64,000 nt of DNA from Megaustenia siamemsis (GCA_032433765.1 JAVIAB010000008.1:38343679-38407678); one strand, 5' to 3'; positions 31,746-43,518 are shown, counted from the first letter of the stretch. Notes: generated from the sequence alone by a model not told the origin. Numbers and translations are program-made.

Positions 31746-31944
31746 CGAGCTAGAGTACGATATGACAACACAACAATGGCTTCTAAGAGACAACACTCAC
31801 AAAGACAAGCAACATAGACGGTGAGAAATGTCCAGACTTTCCGTCAAATGAACAACGTATTCATTTGAACACGATGATGACAATATACACTATGTACATT
31901 TCTTGCTGTCTATGTTGTCTATGTTGTTGCCTATGTTGTTGTAA

Positions 31945-32290
31945 ATGTGGTTTTACAGAAGAATGTTGAGAATACCATGGACAGCTAAGAAGCGTAATGA
32001 AAACAATCGGAATGCGGAGAGCAAAGACAAAGCTAATATCCACAGTTTCGAAGAAACGATCATCATTTTTTGGCCATGTTATGGGAAGAGAACAACTGGA
32101 ATATATTGTGACAACTGGAAAAATTGAGGGACGAAGAGATAGAGGGAAGCAAAGAGAAAAGATACCAGACAGCTTAAGAGAGTGGCTTGACAGAAGGTCA
32201 AGAACAGAAATTATAAATAACTGTCGAGATCGAAAGTTGTGGTGAAACATGGTCACCTACGCCAGCCGGCATGGTACTTGTTGATGATGA
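31945..32290 (+). pseudogene. LINE F1 3' end
   Basis: Starts at tgtggttttacagaagaatg and reads MWFYRRMLRIPWTAKK. After a frameshift it reads SSFFGHVMGREQLEYIVTTG, KIEGRRDRGKQREKIPD and INNCRDRKLW, where a TGA replaces Arg. Ends ggtacttgttgatgatgatg. Confidence 0.82.
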
Positions 32291-32861
32291 TGTTTCTTGC
32301 AAAAATATACATAAACAATAAATATACATGTTATGCTTCCTTATGATAAGTTTATTCTCTCCATTCTAAAGTATGTCTGTAGTATGAACAAGAAGCCAAC
32401 ATGTCTGATATCCAGGGCACAAGACAGCTTTAATCCCACTGTTTAGAAGCTTTTCCGCTAATGCTTCGGATATTCCAAATTACAAAATCTAATTTCCGGT
32501 TGTCTTTGTCCACTAACATACAACATCACATTGTGTTCCTACACAGTGCGACATAGACAGGGTCTGTGAGAATTCTATTAAACAAGTGAAAACGTCATTC
32601 AAGGCAGATAAGTTTAAGATCAATTCTAGATTGAGTCAAGCCTTTAAACTTCCTCCACGCCTCCACTTTAACAACAGTTCCATTTAAATTGGTAGAATTT
32701 TCAACCAATGAAAAGCAAGGAGTTGGATTTAATCATGGTCTTAAATGGATACCAGATTGTTCTACGTCTCTATTTGTTTAACAGAATGAAAGCCAGCAAG
32801 GGGGTTAAATGGCCAAAATATTATTTTAAACGTTAGTTTTTGTAGAATGTCGAGAAAATGA
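32291..32861. other. Unassigned AT-rich spacer
   Basis: No gene, RNA or repeat recognised. Confidence 0.5.
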
Positions 32862-32942
32862 TTGATAAGTAATTGTAGAGATCGAAAGTTGTGTAGAGAT
32901 ATGATCGCCTACGCCAGGATTCACGGTAATTGATGATGATAG
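32862..32942 (+). mobile_element. LINE F1 3' scrap
   Basis: taattgtagagatcgaaagt through gatcgcctacgcc to gatgatgat matches the last 80 bp of F1. Confidence 0.72.
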
Positions 32943-33094
32943 AGTGAGATGTTATGGTCACAAAGTTGAACGCAAAGTGGAAGGGAGTCGTTATACAAAC
33001 AATAGGGAATAATAATTCTTTCCTGCATAAACAAATAAAGAGAGACGGAGCAAAGAAAACAGCAGGGAACCTGGCTGGTAAACGTGCATAATGA

Positions 33095-33500
33095 TAGTCA
33101 TGATACAAATAACCGCTGTCGAAATGAAAAGTGATAGACGCATAGCAGGAAACAGCATGAGGAATAAGATCAGAAACGAATAGCAAATTTAAAAAAAAAG
33201 GCTAGGGATAATTCCCGCTATTATATACATGAAGAAACAACAGATTAAATTCTTTGTCCCATGATAAAACAGAAAGATAAATATACAACATAAAGAACAT
33301 TCAATAAACTCAAAAAGCAGATCACTAAAAAAATTGGATTGATTAACCCGAAACACTATGAAACATAACAGCAGTACCAACAGAAGAGCAAAATGTGTCG
33401 AAGCTGAAAGGTACGTGAGGAAGGAAATAATAATAATATTAACAAGAAGAAAAGAGGAAGAACGATAATCAAGCTGTATTCCCTTAGCTAACAACCAGCA
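33095..33500 (+). mobile_element. LINE 3' relic (group F6), copy 2
   Basis: Landmarks shared with 2210-2625 occur in the same order: ataagatcagaaa, gggataattcccgc, gaagaaacaacaga, cgaagctgaaagg. No intact frame. Confidence 0.6.
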
Positions 33501-33589
33501 CAAAGAGAAAATAAAGGTCTTCTGCTTAACGATACATCAGACATATTGCGTTTGTGCTCAAGTTTTCAAATGTCATTATCACATTTTAT

Positions 33590-33785
33590 TAGTGATATGG
33601 TCAGCACAAAGCTAAGCCGCCATAATTTAACAGAATAAACGTCTGTTACAATCTTCATAAGCTGGTCAAGCTCGCGAAGCCATATCAATCCGAGAATTAC
33701 TCCCAATCATCTGGGAATTGAACTCTGACCCTCCTGAACCGTTTCGACCTCAATAACCTCTCAGTCATAGCGGAGTCTCTTGACC
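33590..33785 (-). mobile_element. Old tRNA-headed SINE (group G), copy 2
   Basis: Minus strand: A-box-like tatgactgagaggtta, B-box-like agttcaattccc, then a degraded body ending gaccatatcac. Similar to 22430-22620. Too diverged for a clear TSD. Confidence 0.55.
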
Positions 33786-34158
33786 CATCAAGCTCTGTAT
33801 TTATTATCCCTGTTATCTTCTTTATATCTCCCCATAAACTACATCCTCCCTATATTTTAGTATCAAAAGCTACCCTGCCTCGTTCATTAGATTTCTCCAA
33901 CTTCATAACATTTTGTTTTTCTGACCCAGACATGGCGCTCTCTTTCTTTTATTTTCAGATCTTTTTGTTCTTAAATTTATTTTCAGATGATCATAGACCA
34001 CCGTGATCCAAGTTTTGCTGGGTTTTTTATTTTATTTTTATTTTCATGTTTAAATTCTTGTGTTGTTTGGCTTCCCCGAGGAACAATTTTGGCCGCTGAA
34101 GTGAAATTGTTTCGTGTCTCTCCCTTTCTTTCTTTATTTGCAGCAAAAATGTTCCTAA
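33786..34158. other. Unassigned spacer
   Basis: AT-rich sequence with T-rich tracts; no supported feature. Confidence 0.5.
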
Positions 34159-34237
34159 TACTCACACACACACACTCACACTCACACACACACATATATA
34201 TGTACAGAGTTATATAAAGATACATATATGTAAATAT

Positions 34238-34311
<74 letters not shown>

Positions 34312-34313
34312 AA
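34159..34313. repeat. (CA)n then (TA)n microsatellites
   Basis: (CA)n with TCA interruptions at about 34161-34193, followed by TA-rich sequence and a mostly pure (TA)n at 34238-34311. Confidence 0.95.
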
Positions 34314-34580
34314 CTACTTTGCCCACCTCTGTTCCATTCAGTTCACGAATAGCGTTATGTCCGTCCCTATAATCTTCACGACTTCGTTGTCGTTAAGCGA
34401 GAGACGTTTGTTGCTACTCGGTCGTAATTATACAAAATGTGTTCGTTACTTTGACTTCAATATTAAAGCCAAGAGAACGAAGGCCATGACCCCTCTAATA
34501 TTTGATCAGAAAACATAACACAATTACACTCCAGCTCAATGAGTTTAATGTCAACAGTCAACCAATATTCTGTTTGATTA

Positions 34581-34875
34581 GGGGGCATCAGTAGCCTAGT
34601 TTGGAACAACCACCCGACTGTGCTACCGACGTTCGGACAACCTGTGTTCGATTCCAGCTGGAAGCAGTGTGAATTGTACTCGTGGTGAGAAAAAAAATAC
34701 CCCCGAGATCGACCCAGCCGCTGGCATAAATGGGTACCAGGTTATTACTCTGGGAAGGTGAGGAATGCCGCCTCGCATCGTGAGCTTCGATGCTTAAAGC
34801 GACACAATCCTGAAGTCTTTGAACACATCTGGATAGGCGGCCGAGCACATATGGGTTAAAACTCGCGCGCTAAGG
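34581..34875 (+). mobile_element. SINE family D (tRNA-headed)
   Basis: Head gggggcatcagtagcctag; B box gtgttcgattcc at 34643-34654; then a middle part cccagccgctgg, aaatgggtaccagg, ctgggaagg that matches the centre of families A and C. The 3' portion (34765-34875) differs from A. No clear TSD seen. Confidence 0.65.
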
Positions 34876-34902
34876 CGCCGATTCTAGTCTCGCACTTTAT
34901 CT

Positions 34903-35250
34903 TTCATCATCATCATCGTGTGCCATTGCCGCAACGAAGGTTGGCTGCCATAGAGCGCCATTCTGCTCTGTCTCTCGCTTTGATTGTGCAGGTTGTCATA
35001 GGCTGATTTGTCCATATTTTATGTTACTCGTCCATGTTAGTCTTTGTCTGCCTCTGCCTTTTTTACCTTGTATTTTTTTACCCTCCAAGATTACTTTTAG
35101 TAGGCTGTTGTGTCTTTTAACATGCCCCAAATACCGCATTTGTTTTGTTTGAAATGTGTTCATTAGTTCTCTTTTCATTTGTAGTTGTTTTAAGACTTCA
35201 TCGTTTGTTTTCTTGTCTTTCCATCTAATTCTACCTATTCTTCTTTATCT
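34903..35250 (-). pseudogene. RTE-like LINE F3 3' end, copy 1
   Basis: Minus frame MKRELMNTFQTKQMRYLGHV, KRHNSLLKVILEGKK, GRGRQRLTWTSNIK, then frameshifted residues like KARDRAEWRSMAANLRCGNG before a stop. The 3' tail is (ATG)n (catcatcatcatc on plus at 34904-34916). Confidence 0.8.
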
Positions 35251-35670
35251 CAACTATAATGTTTGGTCTCACGACCTGGGCTCCTTGAGCTCCGAACAGT
35301 TAAAGCCCCAAATATTGATTACATAGACAATGTGGATTTAAAAAAGAAATGAAAAGCTGGGTTGACGGAATAGAAGCAGATACTGAAGTATTTGATGCAC
35401 ATGAAAATAAATAAGGCATTTTTTATTACATTCCTGGCAAGGAAAGAAGAGATTCTGTTTATCTATTGTCGAGCTGAAGACGGAACATAGGGTAGACATT
35501 CAAGGCTTTCCATGTCCGACGGTCTTTGCATTTAAACTTCAGACTTTGCTCAGGAGCCGAATTGTATCTCCCCGTACGTTCCTGCTCTGGGTGATTATCT
35601 CAACTTCGACAAGGGAGTTGATGCCACTGTTGTTGTAGTGCCACTATCTCTAGGTCGACCTCTACTTCTT
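35251..35670. other. Unassigned spacer
   Basis: No recognised feature. An open frame starting at 35638 runs into the MITE and is not credible as a gene. Confidence 0.5.
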
Positions 35671-35981
35671 TTAACTCTTTCCCTGCGGAAGTCTTTTACC
35701 ACTGAAACAGAAGAGATTTCAGAGACAAAATTGTGCATGGTTCTAAGAATCAATCCACGTATTTATATTTATGTAACATATAACATATTATGTATGAATT
35801 TTTATATATTTGAACAAGGTATTAGATTTCACAAACACCAAGATGATACAAGACATGTAAAAAGAGTATGGTATAATGGCGTTTACACTAATCAAATTGA
35901 GAGTGACGCTCTATGCGGCGAAACGTACGTTGCCGAAATCACCATGGCGCACAAGGCGGCCAAACGTACGGAAAGAGTTAA
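35671..35981. mobile_element. piggyBac-type MITE, copy 2 (uninterrupted)
   Basis: 311 bp between TTAA at 35671-35674 and TTAA at 35978-35981, with inverted termini ttaactctttccctgcgg and cgtacggaaagagttaa. Internal sequence (gatgatacaagacatgt, actaatcaaattgagagtgac) matches copy 1. It encodes no transposase. Confidence 0.85.
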
Positions 35982-35989
35982 CCTCTGGT

Positions 35990-36260
35990 AAAGATTAGAC
36001 ACTTTGGGCATTTAAAACAAAAGGACATACAAATAAACTGAAATCTATCTCAGAATGAAAAGAATCCAGGGAGAAAGAAGCAAATGCAGACACAAATTTA
36101 AAATGGACTGACGATATTAAGAGGTGGACTGGTAGACTGCTATAGAGTGTACCGTTAAAGTAAGAGACAAAATTGAGTGGCGTTTCCGTAGAAGCCAATC
36201 TTCGTTTCGGAGACGGAACTTGATGGAAATAATCTGTGAAGGAGAGACAAATTAGACAAG
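35990..36260 (+). mobile_element. LINE F3-like 3' relic
   Basis: Frameshifted residues near 36105-36215 read TDDIKRWTGRLL and an RDKIEWRFRRSQ-like stretch, paralleling SNIKRWTSQPM and RDRVEWRFMVAE in the F3 copy at 51012. Confidence 0.55.
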
Positions 36261-36608
36261 AGTCCAAAATATGACTAGTCAGTATCCAAATTCTAATTAA
36301 ACCTGCGCAGCCATCTTGAAGCAACACTTTCCGCGGTAAAGGCAAAGTTGGTCACCGATTGGATAAAATTCTGGCTGCAGTTCCGTGGAGTGGAAAATGA
36401 AACAGGCACAAGGAATCTGTCAATAAAAATGAAGCTCAGGACGAGCTCGGCTTTCTGTTTCGAGGGAGCATTTTCACAAAAGTCTGTTAAAATAGTGTGA
36501 CGTGACGAAAACATAATCATTTTGTTCTTGTTATGCACTAAAGTTATTTACTTCGCATTGTTTCTGTTAGTTTTAACCTTCTTGTTTTCTTTTATCTTTC
36601 GGTTTGTT
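36261..36608. other. Unassigned spacer
   Basis: No gene or repeat recognised. Confidence 0.5.

Positions 36609-36700
<92 letters not shown>
36609..36700. repeat. (TA)n microsatellite, about 45 repeats
   Basis: An uninterrupted TA run of about 90 bp directly abutting the 3' side of SINE E. Confidence 0.97.
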
Positions 36701-36702
<2 letters not shown>

Positions 36703-36703
<1 letters not shown>

Positions 36704-36936
36704 TTACGGGATTTTCCCATTACTGGGGTCTACGGGAAAAGGGGGGGGGGAGTGGGTTTTATAGGATCGGAACATAAAGGCCGCTTTTCCAGTGCAGTCG
36801 CCTCGGAGTGTTCGAGTCTGAGTTTTTATTTCACTCCAGATATAAAAAAAAAAATGTTGACCCCCCACCGGGATTCGAACCCGCGTTCTCTTAGCTTGAA
36901 GCCCGACAAGTTATCCGCTCCAGCACCTGCTCTCCA
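36703..36936 (-). mobile_element. SINE family E with well-kept tRNA-like head
   Basis: Minus strand begins ggagagcaggtgctggagcg. Its B box gggttcgaatcccgg at 36868-36882 is the best B-box match in the window. The region between could form a long variable arm as in class II tRNAs. It is followed by an A/T-rich body and the (TA)n tract. I call it a SINE rather than a tRNA gene because the acceptor ends do not pair well and a body follows. Confidence 0.6.
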
Positions 36937-37149
36937 TTTCCGTTTATGGATGTGTGTATTTATATGTTTTGGCTTCTTTCTTTCTCTCTATTAACGTGTA
37001 TTTTGTTCATTATTGTGAATCGTTGGTATTTGACGACATAACAGGTAATTCTGTCAGTTGATCTGTGTTTTTTTTTCTGTCTATCTGCGTATTTCTTTCT
37101 GCCTCTTGATGTTTTTCTCTCTTTTCTTCAGTTCATATCTTTCTGTTGT

Positions 37150-37336
37150 AAAAGTAAAAAAAAGTAAAGTGCCCCCGTCACGTCAAGTACCGCATAGGGA
37201 ATATGGTGTTAGTGACCATACATTTTACAGACCCTCGGCACATGATTTTTGGGGTAAAGTGGTCGTTATTACTCCCGTGTCGCTTTATTTTCCCAGAAAA
37301 CGTATCCGGTACACATTAAAGGCTTGGTGAACCGGA
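37150..37336 (-). mobile_element. SINE family A, copy 8 (head-truncated)
   Basis: Body from gtaaagtgcccccgtcacg to ggcttggtgaaccgg; the tRNA-like head with both Pol III boxes is absent. Confidence 0.88.
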
Positions 37337-37654
37337 GCAAAAATTTTCAGAAAGGATATTGACCAAAGGAACTTAGATTGCAAAGCTCCAGACTTCAATC
37401 TGTCAATCTGTAGGGAAATACGGCACAGATCCCAGGGCATCCTATTTCAACATGACCATATCTCTCTTTGTCTGCTCCCTAAATTTCGTTAAGTCCGACT
37501 TTTAACACTACACTCACCTGCACTGCTGTAAGAGTTATGGGGCACAGACACACTCATCTAACACTGCAAGCTACACCCCAGAGGGACCAAATAAATTCTA
37601 CAACAACATAATGAATAAACATTAAATTTATATAAGGCCAGGCCATATTATATT
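37337..37654. other. Unassigned spacer
   Basis: No supported feature. Confidence 0.5.
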
Positions 37655-37915
37655 TCTTCTACTTCTTCTTTTCTCTTTTCACTGATACCTAAAAGGTGTC
37701 GTGGTCGTATCATTTGCCGTTCTTGAGCTGCTCAAACTGTCTGAATTAATTATTTTCCTTTGTTGTTACATGTCTCTGTCACTATCCATCTTCTTCTGGG
37801 TCTTCCTCTTGGTCTTTTTTCATGTATTCTTGAGAAGAACGCTATTGATTGGTGAGGATTCATTCTGACCAGGTGGCCACACCATTTAAGTTGTTGTTCT
37901 CAAGAACGCTTGAAT
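37655..37915 (-). mobile_element. LINE F2 3' end, copy 2
   Basis: Matches 8425-8700: cactgatacctaaaaggtgt, ctgggtcttcctcttgg, ttctgaccaggtggcc. Short deletions separate it from copy 1. GAA-rich tail (cttcttcttttctc on plus). Confidence 0.8.
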
Positions 37916-37930
37916 TTCTTTTACTACGGG

Positions 37931-38609
37931 CATTGACATTCATTTATAACTTTAATGTGACTCCCATTGACATTCATTTATAACTTTAATGTGACTCCCA
38001 TTGACATTCATTTATAACTTTAATGTGACTCCCATTGACATTCATTTATAACTTTAATGTGACTCCCATTGACATTCATTTATAACTTTAATGTGACTCC
38101 CATTGACATTCATTTATAACTTTAATGTGACTCCCATTGACATTCATTTATAACTTTAATGTGACTCCCATTGACATTCATTTATAACTTTAATGTGACT
38201 CCCATTGACATTCATTTATAACTTTAATGTGACTCCCATTGACATTCATTTATAACTTTAATGTGACTCCCATTGACATTCATTTATAACTTTAATGTGA
38301 CTCCCATTGACATTCATTTATAACTTTAATGTGACTCCCATTGACATTCATTTATAACTTTAATGTGACTCCCATTGACATTCATTTATAACTTTAATGT
38401 GACTCCCATTGACATTCATTTATAACTTTAATGTGACTCCCATTGACATTCATTTATAACTTTAATGTGACTCCCATTGACATTCATTTATAACTTTAAT
38501 GTGACTCCCATTGACATTCATTTATAACTTTAATGTGACTCCCATTGACATTCATTTATAACTTTAATGTGACTCCCATTGACATTCATTTATAACTTAA
38601 ATTTGACTC
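37931..38609. repeat. 34-bp tandem array, about 20 near-identical copies
   Basis: cattgacattcatttataac begins a unit every 34 bp from 37931. Internal units appear identical; only the terminal unit (tttataacttaaatttgac) is diverged. This suggests very recent expansion or strong homogenisation. Confidence 0.98.
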
Positions 38610-39729
38610 CTATCGAAAATGGCGTCATGTTGCCAGCGCAGTCACACACCAGAAGTCCCATATTATATTTAACGACATTAATTCATTGCATGTAATATAA
38701 CAGCATAAATGCAATTTAACAGTAAGTGTCTTGCATTTGAGATGAGATAATTAATACAATATTAACATTATTACGTCAGAACATACAAATTACACATAAA
38801 AAGGACTGGGATAAGAAAAAAAAAAGTCTAACTACAGGGAAGTAAAAATTACATTTGACAACAGAAGTAAAAATTATATTAAACAACACAACAACAAAAA
38901 TTACATTTGACAGCAGGAACACAGAAATTATTGTAAACATACCGGATCAAAGCAACACTCTAAAACCTCATATTACGCGCCGATTATTCGGCCACCAGGA
39001 CAGTGTAACACTAATTGTGTGTTCATTTACCGCAGCGTGTCTCAAGGGTCAATAAATTTATTTGCTGACATCGGAACAGCCATGTCAATATTAGCCTAGC
39101 AGGGAGGTAAAGGTTTTGGGTTTGTTTGCCCCACGCGGGTTGACAATTAAGCGTTGATTCCGTGGGTTCCGCGAATGAATGGGCAACCAGGGGATTTGTG
39201 TTGCTTTGATTATTGCGTATTGTTGAGTGGGTAGTGGCGTTACTGTACACAAATGAAGGACGAAAAGAGGAATGAAAGAGGGGGAGGGGAATGAGAGGAT
39301 AGAGAGATGGACAGAGACAAAGACAGACAATGAGAGAGATGGAGAGGAAGAGAGATGAAGGAATGGAGCTTGAGAAGAAAGGGGAGCACAAAATAGAAAA
39401 CAACCACATTTTGATAATTCTTGTACTGTTCGTTTATAGGTTTTTCCAACGTTATGATTGGATACAGTCTTAAAAAAAAGAAGGAAGAACGAAAGAAAGA
39501 CAGAAAGAGGGAGGAAGAAATTATAAATCTAGAGAGAGGGACAGACATACAGACAGAGACAGAGAAAAGAGAAATGCTAATGAGCCAAAGAAGGAAAACC
39601 ATTAACAGTTGACGTCACAAAGAACAAATCATAGTTGACCAAGATTCTACCATGTGGTGGTCCATAAAATATTTGACGCAACCTGGCCAAGGGAGCATTC
39701 TTTAATAAGAGAAGCCAGACCCTGATTTA
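38610..39729. other. Unassigned spacer
   Basis: 38640-39060 is AT-rich. 39240-39560 is strongly purine-rich on plus (gagagagatgg, aaagacagaaag motifs). Open frames here are low complexity. No gene. Confidence 0.55.
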
Positions 39730-40333
39730 ATGTGACATAATCGCTTACTGAAACATCATCGCTTACTGTGACATAATCGCTTACTGTGGCATCATCACAT
39801 ACTGTGACATCATCGCTTACTGTGACATCATCACTTACAGTGACATCATCGCTTACTGTGACATCATCACTTACTGTGACATCATCGCTTACTGTGACAT
39901 AATCGCTTACTGTGACATCATCACTTACAGTGACATCATCACTTACTGTGACATAATCGCTTACTGTGACATCATCACTTACAGTGACATAATCGCTTAC
40001 TCTGACATCATCGCTTACAGTGACATAATCTCTTACTGTGACATCATCGATTACTGTGACATCATCGTTTACTGTGACATCATCGCTTACTGTGACATCA
40101 TCGCTTACTGTGACATCATCACTTACTGTGACATCATCGATTACTGTGACATCATCGCTTACTGTGACATCATCGCTTACTGTGACATCATCGCTTACTG
40201 TGACATCATCGCTTACTGTGACATCATCACTTACAGTGACATAATAGCTTACTGAGACATCATCGCTTACTGTGACATCATCGCTTACTGTGACATCATC
40301 GCTTACTGTGACATCATCGCTTACCGTGACAAC
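39730..40333. repeat. 18-bp tandem array, about 33 copies
   Basis: Unit gcttactgtgacatcatc with variants (cacttac, gataatc). 18 is a multiple of three, so a 68-codon Ser/Thr/Leu/Val frame appears at 40038-40244; it is repeat-derived. Confidence 0.97.
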
Positions 40334-40930
40334 AACAAATGCTTTAAATTGAACGGTCTAAAAAAGAACCAATCTAATCAGGAAATAAAGAAATAAAGAG
40401 GATGATAAAAATGATAACATTAACGATGAATTTATCCGTCTACTAATTAAGTGCCGCAAGCTCTTCACTCCTTGACACTAGTGCTAGCCTGTAGAAGTTG
40501 CATGTCAGCTTGAAATGTAACAATGTTGCTGAAATATTAGTGGCCTGGAAATAGCTCTTGGCTACTTCTTCTTCAGGCCATTCAACCTCCTGTCGAAATG
40601 ATGAGGGTGGTTCTCCTCCACTGAGGTGGATGGCTATCCCTCTTTTCTAAGATGAAGAAAATGGAGAAGATTGAAGATAAAGAAGAAATGGCGAAAGAAA
40701 GCAAAGATTTATAAATCTTAGAAATAAGGATCTTACATATAACGACATTTTGCGTATTTTGATAGAGGCTAGATGAATAAACGAACTATAAAAAGCAGGG
40801 AAGGAAGTCGATTCGTTCTAAACAAAATGATACAGATAAATCCTTTTGATAAATACATCGGATAGTGAAAAAGAGCAATGAAGACATAGTAAAAGAATTA
40901 AAACGTGGCTTATAATAGTACAGTGTAGTA
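40334..40930. other. Unassigned spacer
   Basis: No convincing gene. Purine-rich stretch near 40650-40700. Confidence 0.5.
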
Positions 40931-41230
40931 GTCTCCGACAGTCACAGTTGACTATGGATTTTCCAGAGACCCTAGAAATGTTATTTTTTTCTTTTCTTGC
41001 GCCGTGTATTCTCTGTTTTTTTTTTTATGAATCTGTCTGCTTCTTGTTTGAGTTGGAGCTTTACAGTGTGTTTCCAAATATTGCGGCCTGCAAGTATGTC
41101 TTCCCAGGTTGCAGGGTTTATGTTCAGAGTCTTCATGTCACGTTTACACACGTCTACAAATCGAAGTTTTGGGCGCCCCCTAATTCTTTTGATATCTGCC
41201 AGTTGTCCGCAGAGTATATCTTTTGATAGC
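40931..41230 (-). pseudogene. LINE C-terminal fragment (group F7)
   Basis: Minus strand reads QLADIKRIRGRPKLRFVDVC, KRDMKTLNINPATWEDI and NIWKHTVKLQLKQ, the GRPKLRF-DVCKRDMK block that is a common C-terminal signature of animal RTE-like LINE proteins. Single copy in this window. A T-run near 41019-41028 (A-run on minus) lies in the distal part. Confidence 0.78.
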
Positions 41231-41239
41231 TTATAATAA

Positions 41240-42075
41240 TAAATTAGAATTAATTAAAATTAGATTTGGTTTACAAACACCATTCTACAGAAGAAATTAA
41301 AATACTATGGCCACGTCAAAAGACATAGTGGGCTGGGGAGAACAACATCATCACAGGAAGGCAAGATTCTTGGGCCACGCATCAACGGCACACAGAGAAG
41401 AAATTGGTTTCAAGACATCAAAGAGACTTTTCGAATGACACCCATTAAACATCAAGATCAAAGGTAAAGAAATAAAACAAGTAGAGGAATTCAAGTATTT
41501 GGGCACAATGTTCACAGAAGATGGAAAACTAGACAGAGAAATTGACATGAGAACACAAAAAGCAAATGCTGTCACATACCAGCTTTCACCATTGCTAAGA
41601 CATCCAAACATTTCTATGCCCGCTAAACAACAAATGATAAATAGCATTTTTATACCAACTTTATGCTATGAAAGTCAAACATGGACCCTTTCAAAATTAC
41701 ATTTAAGAAAGATCAATACATGTGAGATGCGATGCTTGAGAAAAGTAACAAACAACACGAGAAGAGATAGAATAACAAATAAAACCATAAGAAAAATGGT
41801 AGGAACAAAACCCTGCCAAGAATATATAGAACAACAACAACTTAAATGGTTTGGCCATCTGGTCAGAATGAATCCTTACCAATCACCATCAAGGGCGTTC
41901 TTCTCGAGAATGCATGGAAAAAGACCAAGAGGAAGACCCAGAAGAAGATGGATAGATGCAGTGATAGGGACATTAACAACAAAGGAAAATCACTAATTCA
42001 GACAGTTCGAGCAGATCAAGAACAAAAAATGATATAAACCACGACACCTTTTCGATATCAGTGAGAAAGAGAAAA
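41240..42075 (+). pseudogene. RTE-like LINE F2, longest copy
   Basis: 41240-41440 is a relic reading YYGHVKRHSGL and INGTQRRNWFQDIKETF. The main frame (41450-41996) reads QVEEFKYLGTMFTEDGKL, PTLCYESQTWTLSKLHLRK, CEMRCLRKVTNNTRRDR, LKWFGHLVRMNPYQSPSR and GRPRRRWIDAV. It lacks the RT catalytic block, so it is a 5'-truncated end. Its last 40 bp are duplicated at 42075-42114 beside the 61-bp satellite. Confidence 0.85.
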
Positions 42076-42104
42076 GAAGATGGATAGATGCAGTGATAGG
42101 GACA

Positions 42105-43050
42105 TTAACAACAATCCGGCTAGAGACAGAGACTCTTTCAGACGGGCTGTGCTGAATGCGACGTTCTGTGGGAGATCCGGCTAGAGACAGAGACTCTTTC
42201 AGACGGGCTGTGCTGAATGCGACGTTCTGTGGGAGATCCGGCTAGAGACAGAGATTCTTTCTGACGGGCTGTGCTGAATGCAACGTTCTGTGGGAGATCC
42301 AGCTAGAGACAGAGACTCTTTCAGACGGGCTGTGCTGAATGCGACGTTCTGTGGGAGATCCGGCTAGAGACAGAGACTCTTTCAGACGGGCTGTGCTGAA
42401 TGCGACGTTCTGTGGGAGATCCAGCTAGAGACAGAGACTCTTTCAGACGGGCTGTGCTGAATGCGACGTTCTGTGGGAGATCCGGCTAGAGACAGAGACT
42501 CTTTCAGACGGGCTGTGCTGAATGCGACGTTTCAGACGGGCTGTGATGAATGCGACGTTCTGTGGGAGATCCGGCTAGAGACAAAGACTCTTTCAGACGG
42601 GCTGTGCTGAATGTGACGTTCTGTGGGAGATCCGGCTAGAGACAAAGACTCTTTCAGACGGGCTGTGCTGAATGTGACGTTCTGTGGGAGATCCGGCTAG
42701 AGACAAAGACTCTTTCAGACGGGCTGTGCTGAATGCGACGTTCTGTGGGAGATCCGGCTAGAGACAGAGACTCTTTCAGACGGGATGTGCTGAATGCGAC
42801 GTTCTGTGGGAGATCCGGCTAGAGACAGAGACTCTTTCAGACGGGATGTGCTGAATGCAACGTTCTGTGGGAGATCCGGCTAGAGACAGAGACTCTTTCA
42901 GACGGGCTGTGCTGAATGCGACGTTCTGTGGGAGATCCGGCTAGAGACAAAGACTCTTTCAGACGGGCTGTGCTGAATGCGACGTTCTGTGGGAGATCCG
43001 GCTAGAGACAGAGACTCTTTCAGACGGGCTGTGCTGAATGCAACGTTCTG
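42105..43050. repeat. 61-bp satellite, locus 2 (about 15 copies)
   Basis: Unit gggagatccggctagagaca, then gagactctttcagacgggct, gtgctgaatgcgacgttctg and t. Copies are highly similar; one truncated junction lies at 42530-42545. The array ends caacgttctgcaaagggcat followed by gcgacctgatgatgg, which resembles a LINE 3' end. Same family as 15000-15545. Confidence 0.97.
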
Positions 43051-43270
43051 CAAAGGGCATGCGACCTGATGATGGTATACGGACTAGACGATAGCGGTTA
43101 AATATAATAACATTTGTAGAAAGCAGGAAGGGATAAATAGACCAGGGGCAGGACACTCTGCGATGACAGTCAGGGACTATTTTAAGATAATAAACTTGTC
43201 ATAGGACATATCGGTTACCATCTGATGTGTCTTTATGTGATGAAGGGGAGGTAGAAGAAGAAAAAGAAGG

Positions 43271-43518
43271 TAAAGTGCCCCCGTCACGCCAAGTGGCGTA
43301 TAGGGAATATGGTGTTAGTGACCATAAATTTTACAGACCTTCGGCCCATGATTTTTGGGGTAATGTGGTCGGTATTACGCCCGTTCCGCTTTACTTTCCC
43401 AGAAAAAAATCCGGTACCCATTAAGGCTGGGTGAACCTAGAAGCCGTCGTTTGAGATCGAACCCTTCCTCTTGTCCTTTGTAGTACAGTTCACTAACCAC
43501 TGAACTATCGCAGCTCCC
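43271..43518 (-). mobile_element. SINE family A, copy 9
   Basis: Full-length head and body. Flanks agaagaaaaag/agaagaagaag are a plausible but low-complexity duplication. Confidence 0.9.

Noticed and set aside
35638..35991. 117-codon open frame
   Set aside because: It lies almost entirely within MITE copy 2 and is not conserved in copies 1 and 3.
36861..36936. Functional tRNA gene
   Set aside because: The B box is excellent, but the acceptor stem does not pair convincingly and a SINE-like body plus (TA)n follows.
37931..38609. Possible CRISPR-like array (34-bp repeats)
   Set aside because: Head-to-tail repeats without unique spacers, no cas genes, eukaryotic context. The same applies to the 32-, 36- and 51-bp arrays.
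40038..40244. 68-codon TSSLTV repeat protein
   Set aside because: Product of the 18-bp array; unit divisible by three.
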